A stretch of DNA of 64,000 bases from XBB1006 sp051877515 (GTDB taxonomy: Bacteria > Bacillota > Clostridia > Lachnospirales > Lachnospiraceae), in contig JBJEIY010000050.1 of the NCBI GenBank assembly GCA_051877515.1, positions 124,001 through 188,000 on the forward strand, written 5' to 3'. The notes beneath the pieces were generated by a model that was given only the letters and a program-made list of their open reading frames with translations, had not been told where the DNA came from and searched no databases. A program made the position numbers and the translations under genes. Each line of letters opens with the position of its first letter. Position 1 is the stretch's first letter. This document shows, piece by piece, positions 43,622 to 51,607 of the stretch.

Positions 43622-44200
43622 CTAATCTTTCGCCTTTAATTTGCAGATACCCTGTGTCATAGTTCCCATCGGGCAAAAAGAACACCAGGTTCTTGGTTTA
43701 TACAACACCATAACAATCAATCCTATCAGTGTGGATGTCAGCATAAGACTGTAAAATCCAAAACTATATTGTGCAATCCAGTCCGGTACCATCCCTGCAC
43801 TATATGTCCAGCCCCAGGGAACACGGATTGTCCAAAACAATTTGATCACTTCTTTTAGCGTACCGGCACCGCTTGCCACAAGCCAGGTCTGAAATACCAT
43901 ATTACCAAACATGGATAAAAAGAAGATCAAAAATCCATACCGGAACCATTTGGATGTCATCCATCCGGGTGTTGGTCTTCCCAGAGAACACTTGCTGTTT
44001 TTTCCCAGAACTGTTAATAACTGTCCTCTTCCACAGTATTTGTTACAAAAATGCTTGTTTCCTCCAACAAGAGCAAATCCCAGAGGAACCAGAAAGTCTA
44101 TCATGCCAAGCCATGCAAATAAAATATTAAAAAAACCTAATGCGAAATAAACGATTGACCATATCCACAAATAATCATACCAATGTCTCTTCTTATTCAT
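43622..44200 (-). CDS. Membrane 4Fe-4S-binding protein (NapH/YccM-like)
   Basis: About 192 aa from the ATG at 44200 with AGAGGGAGGG upstream. Four to five membrane segments, a Cys-containing loop (CNKYCGRGQ) and a C-terminal WCSFCPMGTMTQGIC, a CxxC...C Fe-S motif typical of the NapH/4Fe-4S_5 family. The usual double CxxCxxCxxxCP motifs are absent, so it probably relies on the small ferredoxin encoded upstream, whose gene it overlaps by 8 nt. Likely a membrane electron-transfer partner; the pathway is unknown. Confidence 0.8.
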   Translation of the reverse strand: MNKKRHWYDYLWIWSIVYFALGFFNILFAWLGMIDFLVPLGFALVGGNKHFCNKYCGRGQLLTVLGKNSKCSLGRPTPGWMTSKWFRYGFLIFFLSMFGNMVFQTWLVASGAGTLKEVIKLFWTIRVPWGWTYSAGMVPDWIAQYSFGFYSLMLTSTLIGLIVMVLYKPRTWCSFCPMGTMTQGICKLKAKD

Positions 44201-44402
44201 CGATACCCTCCCTCTGTAAAATCTCAATACTTCCGGCAGGACATATCAAAGCACATCTTCCGCATCCTACACAAATGTTTTCATTACTTTTTGCATAACA
44301 TCCTTTCCAAATTTCCATGGCTTTACACGGACATTCCTTCACACAGGCTCCGCAAGCCACACATCGCTTTCTGTCTACTTTTGCATAGTTTTTCGATTTC
44401 AT
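44193..44402 (-). CDS. 2[4Fe-4S] ferredoxin domain protein
   Basis: A 69-aa protein with two motifs CVACGACVKECPCKAM and CVGCGRCALICPAGSI. The extra Cys after the first motif (PC) is unusual. It overlaps the membrane Fe-S gene by 8 nt and lies 82 nt after the Crp/Fnr gene. Confidence 0.93.
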   Translation of the reverse strand: MKSKNYAKVDRKRCVACGACVKECPCKAMEIWKGCYAKSNENICVGCGRCALICPAGSIEILQREGIDE

Positions 44403-44438
44403 AATGTCATTGTCTCTCCTCTACAAAGCCTTCGTTTC

Positions 44439-44451
44439 TGATATACTATCA
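44439..44451. promoter_or_regulatory. Inverted repeat before the ferredoxin pair
   Basis: TGATA-TAC-TATCA (13 nt, minus strand TTGATAGTATATCAG). It resembles an FNR half-site pair but with a spacing one base longer than TTGAT-N4-ATCAA. A target of the adjacent Crp/Fnr protein is possible. Confidence 0.35.
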
Positions 44452-44484
44452 AAAACATCGATCCTTGTATGTAACAAAGTCACA

Positions 44485-45138
44485 TTACAAAAAAGATTTT
44501 AATTTTTCTATATCAAGAATTACTATCTTTCCGCGTTTTAATTCAATCAATCCATTTTCAGCTAAGTATTTTAAAGCTTTTGAGACCACTTCTCTTGCAC
44601 TTCCAATATTTCTGGCTATCTCATCATGTGTTATGCACAGTGTCAATTCATTGCCACGGACATATTCATCCCACAAAAAAGTTGCCACTCTCTGATCAAT
44701 GCGTTGGAATAAAATCTTCTGAATAGTCCACATGACTTCTGAAAACCGTTCTGCTGCAGTTTTGTATAAGTATAATTCCACATATGGATTGTTCTCTAAG
44801 ATATGGTTTAGACAGCCTGTAGGAAGGATAAGAACTTCTGTCTTCTCTGTAGATTCAATAAGGACATCATATTCTATTGAATCCATTAAGCTGGCTGTGG
44901 ACAAAACACATACCTCTCCACCATGTACTCTAAATAAAGTTACTTCCCGTCCTTCGTCTGACATTAAATAGGTTCTAAGCTGTCCTGATAATACAGTAAT
45001 CAATCCTTTGCAACCATCCGCCGACCGATGCATCAGCATTCCTTTCTGGAATGTTTCCCTATAACATGCTTGTTCAATATATGTCTTTTCTTCTTCTGTT
45101 AACTGTTCCCAAAAAGGATATAACTTCAAATAATCCAT
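44485..45138 (-). CDS. Crp/Fnr-family transcriptional regulator
   Basis: A 217-aa protein with an N-terminal cNMP-binding-like domain (GLITVLSGQLRTYLMSDEGREVTLFRVHGGEVC) and a C-terminal winged HTH (LCITHDEIARNIGSAREVVSKALKYLAENGLIELKRG). Cys residues at about 17, 43 and 72 could hold a redox cluster but no clear FNR Cys spacing is seen. It is upstream of the ferredoxin/membrane Fe-S genes, which are likely targets. No AGGAGG-type site is strong here (AGGTGAGAGG precedes the ATG). Confidence 0.88.
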   Translation of the reverse strand: MDYLKLYPFWEQLTEEEKTYIEQACYRETFQKGMLMHRSADGCKGLITVLSGQLRTYLMSDEGREVTLFRVHGGEVCVLSTASLMDSIEYDVLIESTEKTEVLILPTGCLNHILENNPYVELYLYKTAAERFSEVMWTIQKILFQRIDQRVATFLWDEYVRGNELTLCITHDEIARNIGSAREVVSKALKYLAENGLIELKRGKIVILDIEKLKSFL

Positions 45139-45170
45139 AGACCTCTCACCTCATACTTTGCTATGCCCCG

Positions 45171-45210
45171 AAAACAAAAATGCAGCAATGACCTTTTCAA
45201 TCACTGCTGC
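45171..45210 (-). terminator. tRNA-Arg terminator
   Basis: GCAGCAGTGA / TCATTGCTGC with an ATTTTTGTTTT tail on the minus strand. Confidence 0.8.
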
Positions 45211-45216
45211 AAAAAA

Positions 45217-45288
45217 CGTCCCCTGCGGGAATCGAACCCACAGCTAGCGCTTAGGAGGCGCTTGTTTTATCCGTTAAACTAAGGGGAC
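45217..45288 (-). tRNA. tRNA-Arg (anticodon CCU)
   Basis: A 72-nt cloverleaf: acceptor GTCCCCT/AGGGGAC, anticodon stem AGCGC/GCGCT with loop CTCCTAA (CCU), T arm TGTGGG-TTCGATT-CCCGCA. It reads AGG codons. CCA is not encoded. Confidence 0.96.
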
Positions 45289-45369
45289 CTTACATTGACA
45301 TCCGTCAACGTACTGACTTACCCATTCTATCATTTAAAACAGAAAAAATCAAATTGATTTCTCACTTTT

Positions 45370-46245
45370 CTATAGGTGACTTACAGCGCCCTGCATCCAG
45401 ATAACTCCTTTGAACCGGCGTCCAATTTCAGGCTGGCCTACCAAATCCTGTTCATTCACACAGACATCAAAAACAAGACTATTGCAGTTTAAAGTCATGA
45501 TACAAATATCCTCGCCGGTCTTTGAATTTCTGGTATAATGATAATCCAGAATCTCACCTAAAATAGCGTACTGATCGCTTTCAATACCATAGGGCATAAA
45601 ATAAGTATTTACGATTGTTAATACATCTTCATGCTCTATTCTGCGGGATAACATGGAATACGTATCAATATCTTCTAAAGTCAGGGATTCGATTGCATCT
45701 TCATCGCCGTCTTTTGCTTTCTGGATCAAAGATAAGCGATCTAAATTGGAACTCTTTGTGGTCTGATTCTTTTTTTCTTCCTTTACTACAGGAAGAAGGA
45801 TCATTCCTTTCTTAGCCAGACCTGTTAAGGCAGTCTGCATAGTTCCGCGTAAACTTCCTTTATAGTATTCGGAAAAGTATTCCAGAACATTCTGTAAGTA
45901 GAAGATAAGTGTAATGCCAATTCTCGGATCATCACATACACCGGCATAGGCTTCCCGGTCAGAATGTTTCTCAATATCAACATGTTCTGCTGTGGTTATA
46001 CTTTTTCCGCAAAAATAAGGAAAATAATACTCCGGCTCGAATTCTCCGGCGAGATTATATTCTCCGCGGACTGCTATTCCCATATACTCTCCATATTCAC
46101 GGCTCAATTCCACAAGCCTGGTTCCGTCTTCTTTCACCCACTGTGCCTGATCCGTCGGAGCCTCAATCACGTCCCGGATTAATGCGTCGATCTCTTCTTT
46201 TTTCACAATATTATGAAAACCTACCGCACTCAAGAACTGATGCAT
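45370..46245 (-). CDS. DUF3881 family protein
   Basis: A 291-aa cytosolic protein beginning MHQFLSAVGFHNIVKKEEID, typical of DUF3881, which is restricted to Clostridia. EYYFPYFCGKS and the late LNCNSLVFDVCVNEQDLVGQPEIGRRFKG are characteristic. AGGAGG precedes the ATG. Function unknown. It lies just downstream of the parAB/DUF4446 run. Confidence 0.88.
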   Translation of the reverse strand: MHQFLSAVGFHNIVKKEEIDALIRDVIEAPTDQAQWVKEDGTRLVELSREYGEYMGIAVRGEYNLAGEFEPEYYFPYFCGKSITTAEHVDIEKHSDREAYAGVCDDPRIGITLIFYLQNVLEYFSEYYKGSLRGTMQTALTGLAKKGMILLPVVKEEKKNQTTKSSNLDRLSLIQKAKDGDEDAIESLTLEDIDTYSMLSRRIEHEDVLTIVNTYFMPYGIESDQYAILGEILDYHYTRNSKTGEDICIMTLNCNSLVFDVCVNEQDLVGQPEIGRRFKGVIWMQGAVSHL

Positions 46246-46320
46246 ACTCTTACCTCCTTTCTACTTTTTCCCGGACAACTTGCAACCATTATATATTATA
46301 TACTATGTTTTTGCAAACCA

Positions 46321-46833
46321 TTACTGATGCTTTGATTCTTTCTTGCCTATAGCAATATCAAGTGCTTCCTGCTCTTCTCCGGTTAGCATGATAACAGAGT
46401 TGCCTTTCACGATTTCTTTCATATAAATATAACAACCATCACGGTTATGTACAACATTTAACATATATCCGTCGTTGATCTCATTGAGCAAAGCCAAAGA
46501 AAAACTTAACTTTCCACCAAGTTCGTTAAATGCATCATACTTCACAAGGCCGGACTTCTGAAATGCAAATTTCATATTACCAAATAACTTTTGAATGTTT
46601 TTCTCATTGGTTGCATTGGCCTCTAACAGCATATCCACCTGATCTAACCGTTTTATCAGAGTATCCTCCAGATTCTTTGCCTCTTTTCCGGTCATAAAAA
46701 TGCGATACCGCTTTTTCAGTTTACTCATTTGCATAATATTTACAATGTAAAGAATAAACAATATCAGGACGGTTGCTACCAGTCCAATGATTATATCTAA
46801 AGAATACATATCCAATAGTTCATAAATAGTCAT
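46321..46833 (-). CDS. DUF4446 family membrane protein
   Basis: A 170-aa protein with one N-terminal membrane segment (about 12-33), a coiled coil (about 50-85) and a conserved KYDAFNELGGKLSFSLALL with LNVVHNRDGCYIYMKEI. The family sits beside parB in many Firmicutes. Its position 27 nt after parB suggests a co-transcribed, membrane-linked role, but nothing more is known. Confidence 0.88.
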   Translation of the reverse strand: MTIYELLDMYSLDIIIGLVATVLILFILYIVNIMQMSKLKKRYRIFMTGKEAKNLEDTLIKRLDQVDMLLEANATNEKNIQKLFGNMKFAFQKSGLVKYDAFNELGGKLSFSLALLNEINDGYMLNVVHNRDGCYIYMKEIVKGNSVIMLTGEEQEALDIAIGKKESKHQ

Positions 46834-46860
46834 CTTATCACCTCGAACATATGTTTTGTT

Positions 46861-47772
46861 TTAGTTTCGAACCAATGATTGCAGTAAACTCATCAAACGA
46901 TCTAATTCATCTAATGTATAATATTCAATTTCAATTCGTCCTGTATCCTTTGATTTCTGATGAATTGAAACTTTGGTTCCCATGGCTGTTTTCAATTTCT
47001 CTTCCAGGTCATGGTATATAATATTTAGCTGCTTCTGCTCCTCATTGTGTTCCGGTTTAATATCCTTCTCTGTCTGAAGCTTCTTAATGAGCTTTTCTGT
47101 CTCCCTGACACTGAGACGCTCATCAAAGATTCGCTGGGCAACCAGATACTGACGTTCCCCATCGGCAATGCCCAACAATGCTCTTGCATGTCCGGTGGTC
47201 AGCTTTTCATCAATGATCATCTGCTGCACTTTTTCATTCAGTTTCAAAAGTCGCATAGAGTTCGTGATTGCCGTTCTGCTCTTGGATACCGTTTCCGCTA
47301 ACTTATCCTGTGTCATCTTAAACCGATCGATCAGATTCTTATATGCAATTGCTTCTTCAATCGGATTTAAGTCTTCCCGTTGGATATTCTCAATCAGCTG
47401 GATCCTGACGATTTCTTCCTCTGTCAGATGATTCATGACTCTTGCCGGAACTTCTTTCAAACCGGCTTCCCGCGCAGCTCTCCATCTTCGTTCACCGGAA
47501 ATAATCTTATAATATCCGTCTGCCTTGGTTACTAATAATGGCTGGAGAATTCCATTCTGTTTAATAGAATCTGCTAACTCAAGAATTGCATCCTGATCAA
47601 AAAACTTTCTGGGCTGCTCCCGATCCGGTTCTACGGAATTTATTTTCAAAAATTCAATTTTCTCAGCTTTCTCATCTAAGACTTCCGGCGTTGGTTTGTT
47701 CGGAGTAGATTTTACTTTATCAGTAATCAGGGAGTCCAATCCTTTTCCTAATCCACTTTTTTTTGCTGCCAT
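46861..47772 (-). CDS. parB: Chromosome-partitioning protein ParB (Spo0J)
   Basis: ParB is a CTP-dependent clamp that loads at parS and recruits SMC. 303 aa: N-terminal GLGKGLDSLI, CTPase motifs ISGERRWRAAREAG, ENIQREDLNPIEEA, central HTH (KLAETVSKSRTAITNSMRLL) that reads parS, and the dimer domain at the end. AAAGGAG site. Thirteen nt after parA. Confidence 0.97.
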   Translation of the reverse strand: MAAKKSGLGKGLDSLITDKVKSTPNKPTPEVLDEKAEKIEFLKINSVEPDREQPRKFFDQDAILELADSIKQNGILQPLLVTKADGYYKIISGERRWRAAREAGLKEVPARVMNHLTEEEIVRIQLIENIQREDLNPIEEAIAYKNLIDRFKMTQDKLAETVSKSRTAITNSMRLLKLNEKVQQMIIDEKLTTGHARALLGIADGERQYLVAQRIFDERLSVRETEKLIKKLQTEKDIKPEHNEEQKQLNIIYHDLEEKLKTAMGTKVSIHQKSKDTGRIEIEYYTLDELDRLMSLLQSLVRN

Positions 47773-47785
47773 ATTCTTCTCTCCT

Positions 47786-48544
47786 TTATTGGTTCATTAC
47801 TTCTTTAGCCAGCAACCGGTAACTTTCTGCTCCTGCTGACCTTGGTTCATAAATCGTGATGGGCATGCCATGACTTGGCGCTTCCGCCAGACGAATATTT
47901 CTTGGAATCATGGTATCATAGATTCTTACATCTACATTGTTTTTTACATTTTCCACAACTTCTGAAGAAAGATTGGTTCTTCCATCGTACATGGTAAAAA
48001 CGATTCCTTCAATGGTAAGTTCCGGGTTTAAGCGTTCCTGAACCAAACGAATCGTATGCATTAGCTGGCTCAACCCCTCAAGTGCATAGTACTCACATTG
48101 AATAGGAACCAAAATAGATTTTGCGGTGGTCATGGCATTGACTGTCAACATGTTTAAGGAGGGTGGACAATCAATCAGTATGTAATCAAAATCCGAATCC
48201 ACATAATCGATCTCATTCTTAAGTACATATTCTTTATTATCAACATCTAACAACTCTATTTCTGCTCCTGCCAGATTGACATTAGACGGAAGAATATACA
48301 GATTTTCTATCTCTGTTTTGTGCATACACTGGCGAATGACTGCATCTCCCAGGATCAATTCGTATACGGTATCTTCTATTTCTTCTTTATCCAATCCCAG
48401 TCCGCTGGTGGTATTTCCCTGTGGGTCCAAATCAATGACAAGGACTTTCTTTCCTTCTTCTGCTATGCACGCCGCCAAATTAATGGTGGTAGTTGTCTTT
48501 CCGACTCCACCTTTTTGATTTGCTATGGCAATAATCTTACTCAT
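47786..48544 (-). CDS. parA: Chromosome-partitioning ATPase ParA (Soj)
   Basis: ParA binds DNA non-specifically as an ATP dimer and moves origins with ParB. 252 aa: deviant Walker A KGGVGKTTTTINL, switch DLDPQGNTTSGLG, Walker B DYILIDCPPSL. GAAAGGAAA site. First gene of parA-parB-DUF4446, with parS sites just upstream. Confidence 0.97.
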   Translation of the reverse strand: MSKIIAIANQKGGVGKTTTTINLAACIAEEGKKVLVIDLDPQGNTTSGLGLDKEEIEDTVYELILGDAVIRQCMHKTEIENLYILPSNVNLAGAEIELLDVDNKEYVLKNEIDYVDSDFDYILIDCPPSLNMLTVNAMTTAKSILVPIQCEYYALEGLSQLMHTIRLVQERLNPELTIEGIVFTMYDGRTNLSSEVVENVKNNVDVRIYDTMIPRNIRLAEAPSHGMPITIYEPRSAGAESYRLLAKEVMNQ

Positions 48545-48619
48545 TCAAATGTTTCCTTTCGCAAGTTTTTCTATTTTATGGGCCTTTTTATTTATTCATC
48601 GTCTAGTATAGCATAATTA

Positions 48620-48635
48620 TGTTTCACGTGAAACA
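48620..48635. promoter_or_regulatory. parS site 1
   Basis: TGTTTCACGTGAAACA is a perfect 16-bp palindrome that fits TGTTNCACGTGAAACA. It lies 76 nt before parA. Confidence 0.95.
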
Positions 48636-48721
48636 TTTTTTAAAAACTAGTACTGATTTTTTTCAAAAGCACAACATATAGAAATTATAAATCTTTTAAA
48701 ATACAAAATCTATTTTTACAA

Positions 48722-48731
48722 TGTTTCACGG
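48722..48731. promoter_or_regulatory. parS half site
   Basis: TGTTTCACGG is a single half site between the two full parS sites. It may be a decayed third site. Confidence 0.4.
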
Positions 48732-48747
48732 AATAATAAGTATTAAA

Positions 48748-48763
48748 TGTTTCACGTGAAACA
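48748..48763. promoter_or_regulatory. parS site 2
   Basis: A second perfect TGTTTCACGTGAAACA, 112 nt from site 1 and directly next to the stop codon of the DegS-like gene. Confidence 0.95.
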
Positions 48764-48764
48764 T

Positions 48765-49820
48765 TTAATGAACTTCCACTTCATATGGAATAGTAATACA
48801 GATATCTGTTTGTCCGGGAACACTGGAGTTAACATCCAGTTTTCCAGACAATAAATAGGTTTTTTCTTTTACCAGACACAACTTTTCACGGTACCAGTCG
48901 CCTAATGAATCGTCTGCTTTTGGAGAATTGTTCTCCTTTTTACAACAATCTGAGAAATCGATCTTAATCTGTTTCTGTTTTTTTCTTTCATCACATCTCA
49001 CAGCAACACGGATTTCATCCGGTTCTTCATACATGACCATACAGCTGCACACTTCCTGGATCATTTGATAGATAGAAGAGCATACAACTTTTGAAGACGG
49101 TTCTGTATCTACTTGATACTCAAAATGAATCCTTACACCAAAAGATTCTTTCATTCGTTCAAACTCCTGATCCAAAGCTTCCTTAAGGGATTTATTTTGA
49201 AAAGCAATTGGACTGATCATAGATATAATACGATTCATTTCTGAAATACAGTTTTCTACTGTACCGGAAACATCAATGATTTCTTTCTTGCTCCTTACAG
49301 GATCAATATCCATATATTTCTGGGCAATATCCAATCTATATGTTGCAACTGTAAACAGAGGTGAAAAAGAATCAAATAATTCTTTTGCAGTATTAGACTT
49401 CTCCCGATCCAGCTCTGAAAGAAGGTTCCACTTGTATCCTCCATCTGTTTCCGTTTTGAATTCCTCCCCGGTCAAAAATTTGGAGTTTTCTTTACACAAC
49501 TCAAGATCAAAAGCATCATCAATACATTGGTCATACTCCATAAGAAGATTCGAAAGTGACTGCAGTTCTGCCCATAAACTCTGCTTCTTATCTTCTAACA
49601 TATGAAGCTTCCCTTTTAACTCCTGGATCTTTTTTTCATCTGCATCTTCCGGAGAGAAAGGAGAAACCGTGTGAAGTATTTTATCCCTTCCTTCATCCAA
49701 GATCAGAATAAATTTCCTGGTTTCTTCTATCTCTGTATTTAAAGACTCAAGATCCTTTTTCATAGCAATCTCTTCATTCTGCAATTTTGTCTTTTGGTTT
49801 TTCAAAAAATCTGAAATCAT
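48765..49820 (-). CDS. DegS-like sensor protein lacking the phospho-acceptor His
   Basis: A 351-aa soluble protein. Coiled coil (about 5-95) as in DegS, then REKSNTAKELFDSF (140-152) where DegS-family kinases have an ERxRIARELHD-type HisKA_3 box; the His is Phe149. A weakly preserved dimerisation helix follows (IISMISPIAFQNKSLKEALDQEF), and the HATPase domain lacks recognisable N/G boxes. It ends at a parS site. A regulator-binding rather than kinase role is inferred. The ribosome site (AAGGAAG) is about 20 nt from the ATG, so the start is uncertain. Confidence 0.65.
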   Translation of the reverse strand: MISDFLKNQKTKLQNEEIAMKKDLESLNTEIEETRKFILILDEGRDKILHTVSPFSPEDADEKKIQELKGKLHMLEDKKQSLWAELQSLSNLLMEYDQCIDDAFDLELCKENSKFLTGEEFKTETDGGYKWNLLSELDREKSNTAKELFDSFSPLFTVATYRLDIAQKYMDIDPVRSKKEIIDVSGTVENCISEMNRIISMISPIAFQNKSLKEALDQEFERMKESFGVRIHFEYQVDTEPSSKVVCSSIYQMIQEVCSCMVMYEEPDEIRVAVRCDERKKQKQIKIDFSDCCKKENNSPKADDSLGDWYREKLCLVKEKTYLLSGKLDVNSSVPGQTDICITIPYEVEVH

Positions 49821-49827
49821 AGTAATA

Positions 49828-49839
49828 GAACGTATGTTC
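49828..49839. promoter_or_regulatory. Possible LexA (SOS) box
   Basis: GAACGTATGTTC fits the Gram-positive pattern GAACRNRYGTTC. It lies in the divergent gap 8 nt before the DegS-like start and about 90 nt before the hydrolase. Confidence 0.4.
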
Positions 49840-49930
49840 TTCCTTTCTGGAAAATAATATTTTTACAAATTATTTGTAAGATAAATCTCTTTGTTCTATA
49901 ATAACAATATAACAAAAGGGAGGTATCAAC

Positions 49931-50881
49931 ATGAAAAAGTTTCTTAAAAAAATGGTTGCAATCTCTACACTTACTACTGCGGGTGTTCATGTTGCAAATT
50001 GCATCATTGAAAATTCCGCAACCGAAAAGAATATTCTTACCACTCGTAACGGTCATTATTATCACTGGAAATACGGTGATATTTTCTATACAAAAGAGGG
50101 AAATGGTTCCCCGGTATTATTCATACACAACCTGACTCCGGACAGTTCTGCCTATGAATGGAGTAAGATCAAACATCTGTTTACAAAAGAATATACGGTA
50201 TATACTTTAGATTTAATCGGATGCGGACGATCCGATAAACCCTTTATGACCTATACCAATTATCTGTATGTAAAGCTTCTCCATGACTTTACAAAAGAAA
50301 TCATTGGACAAAAAACCAGTATCATATCATCCGGAACATCCGGTACATTCTCCATTATGTCCAGTTTAATGAACGAAGAGGATTTTGAGAAAATCATTTT
50401 GATCAATCCTCCGGCAATTGATGAAAACAGAAGTATCCATCAAAAAATAAGCCCGGTTTCAAAACTAATCATGAAATGTCCTGTTTACGGAACCTGTCTT
50501 TATAATATTCTCATGAGAAAAACGTATATTCAATACCAGTGTTGCAACAACTACTGTGCAAAGAGGTACAGTGGAAAACCTAACATCATGGATGCTTATT
50601 ATGAATCGGCCCATTTAAAACAAAGTAAGGGACGTTATCTTTTTGCAAGTATTTACGGACAATATACCAATGTAGATATATCCAAAGCCCTGACCAGTTT
50701 ACAAAATCCGCTTTTGATCATAGAGAGTAAATCAAAACAGGAAGAGGATACAGTAATTCCTCAATATCAGGAACTGAATAAAACTGCAAAGGGGACAAGA
50801 ATGGAAGAAAGCTTATGTCTGCCTCACATGGAGGTTCCCAAAAAAACCTTCCATACAATCCATTCTTTCTTGCAAAACTAA
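49931..50881 (+). CDS. Alpha/beta-fold hydrolase
   Basis: A 316-aa protein with an N-terminal hydrophobic stretch (about 8-27). VLFIHNLTP has the oxyanion-region HN; DLIGCGRSDKP is the usual loop; the elbow reads ISSGTSGTFS, in which Ser (GTSGT) can be the nucleophile though the classical GxSxG is shifted; the late LPHMEVP may carry the catalytic His. An ester or lipid substrate is likely, none can be named. A GGGAGG site precedes the ATG. It is the only plus-strand gene in the parAB-rpmH block. Confidence 0.8.
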   Translation: MKKFLKKMVAISTLTTAGVHVANCIIENSATEKNILTTRNGHYYHWKYGDIFYTKEGNGSPVLFIHNLTPDSSAYEWSKIKHLFTKEYTVYTLDLIGCGRSDKPFMTYTNYLYVKLLHDFTKEIIGQKTSIISSGTSGTFSIMSSLMNEEDFEKIILINPPAIDENRSIHQKISPVSKLIMKCPVYGTCLYNILMRKTYIQYQCCNNYCAKRYSGKPNIMDAYYESAHLKQSKGRYLFASIYGQYTNVDISKALTSLQNPLLIIESKSKQEEDTVIPQYQELNKTAKGTRMEESLCLPHMEVPKKTFHTIHSFLQN

Positions 50882-50884
50882 CCT

Positions 50885-51607
50885 TTATGTTAAAGGCTCC
50901 TTTGAAGGTAATCCTGCTTTTCGCGGATACTTTTGGGGAGTCTTTTGTATTTTATCAACTCTGACAAATGATCTGTGCATATCTGTTTCCGGAAGGCTGA
51001 AATAAATCACATCAGGATCCTTGCCACCCAGTAAGGAAATCCCTTTTCGGGCAATCTCAACTTCCTGACAAACATCGCCGGATTTATAAGAAACAAAGCT
51101 TCCCCCTGTTCTTACAAGCGGAAGACAATACTCACTTAACGTAGATAAATTCGCTACAGCCCTGGAAACACATAAATCGTACTTTTCCCTGTAGTCCGGC
51201 GACTGTCCTATATCTTCTGCCCGTCCATGTAATGTTTCTACATCCTGCAAATTTAATGCATCAATCACTTCATCTAAAAATCTCAATCTCTTGGCCAGGG
51301 AATCCATTAACGTGATTTTTAAATGCGGATATACGATTTTCAGAGGAATACCCGGAAAACCGGCCCCGGTTCCCATATCCGCTACCGTTTCTATAGAATC
51401 CATATCGACTGCTTTTGACAACATGATACTATCAATAAAATGTTTCCGGATTACTTCATCCATCTGTGTAATCGCTGTCAGATTCATTACTTTATTTTTT
51501 TCGATCAAAAGCATATAGTAAGTAAAAAACTGATCAAACATTCGATCAGACAGCTCCACAGGAATCTTGGCTGCCAAAGTACGTAATAGTTCCATATCAT
51601 ATATCAT
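50885..51607 (-). CDS. rsmG: 16S rRNA (guanine527-N7)-methyltransferase
   Basis: RsmG methylates G527 of 16S rRNA; loss gives low-level streptomycin resistance. 240 aa with NLTAITQMDEVIRKHFIDSI, VADMGTGAGFPGIPLKI (SAM site) and HGRAEDIGQ. Its ATG overlaps the mnmG stop (TAATG). It ends 3 nt before the hydrolase stop on the other strand. Confidence 0.96.
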   Translation of the reverse strand: MIYDMELLRTLAAKIPVELSDRMFDQFFTYYMLLIEKNKVMNLTAITQMDEVIRKHFIDSIMLSKAVDMDSIETVADMGTGAGFPGIPLKIVYPHLKITLMDSLAKRLRFLDEVIDALNLQDVETLHGRAEDIGQSPDYREKYDLCVSRAVANLSTLSEYCLPLVRTGGSFVSYKSGDVCQEVEIARKGISLLGGKDPDVIYFSLPETDMHRSFVRVDKIQKTPQKYPRKAGLPSKEPLT

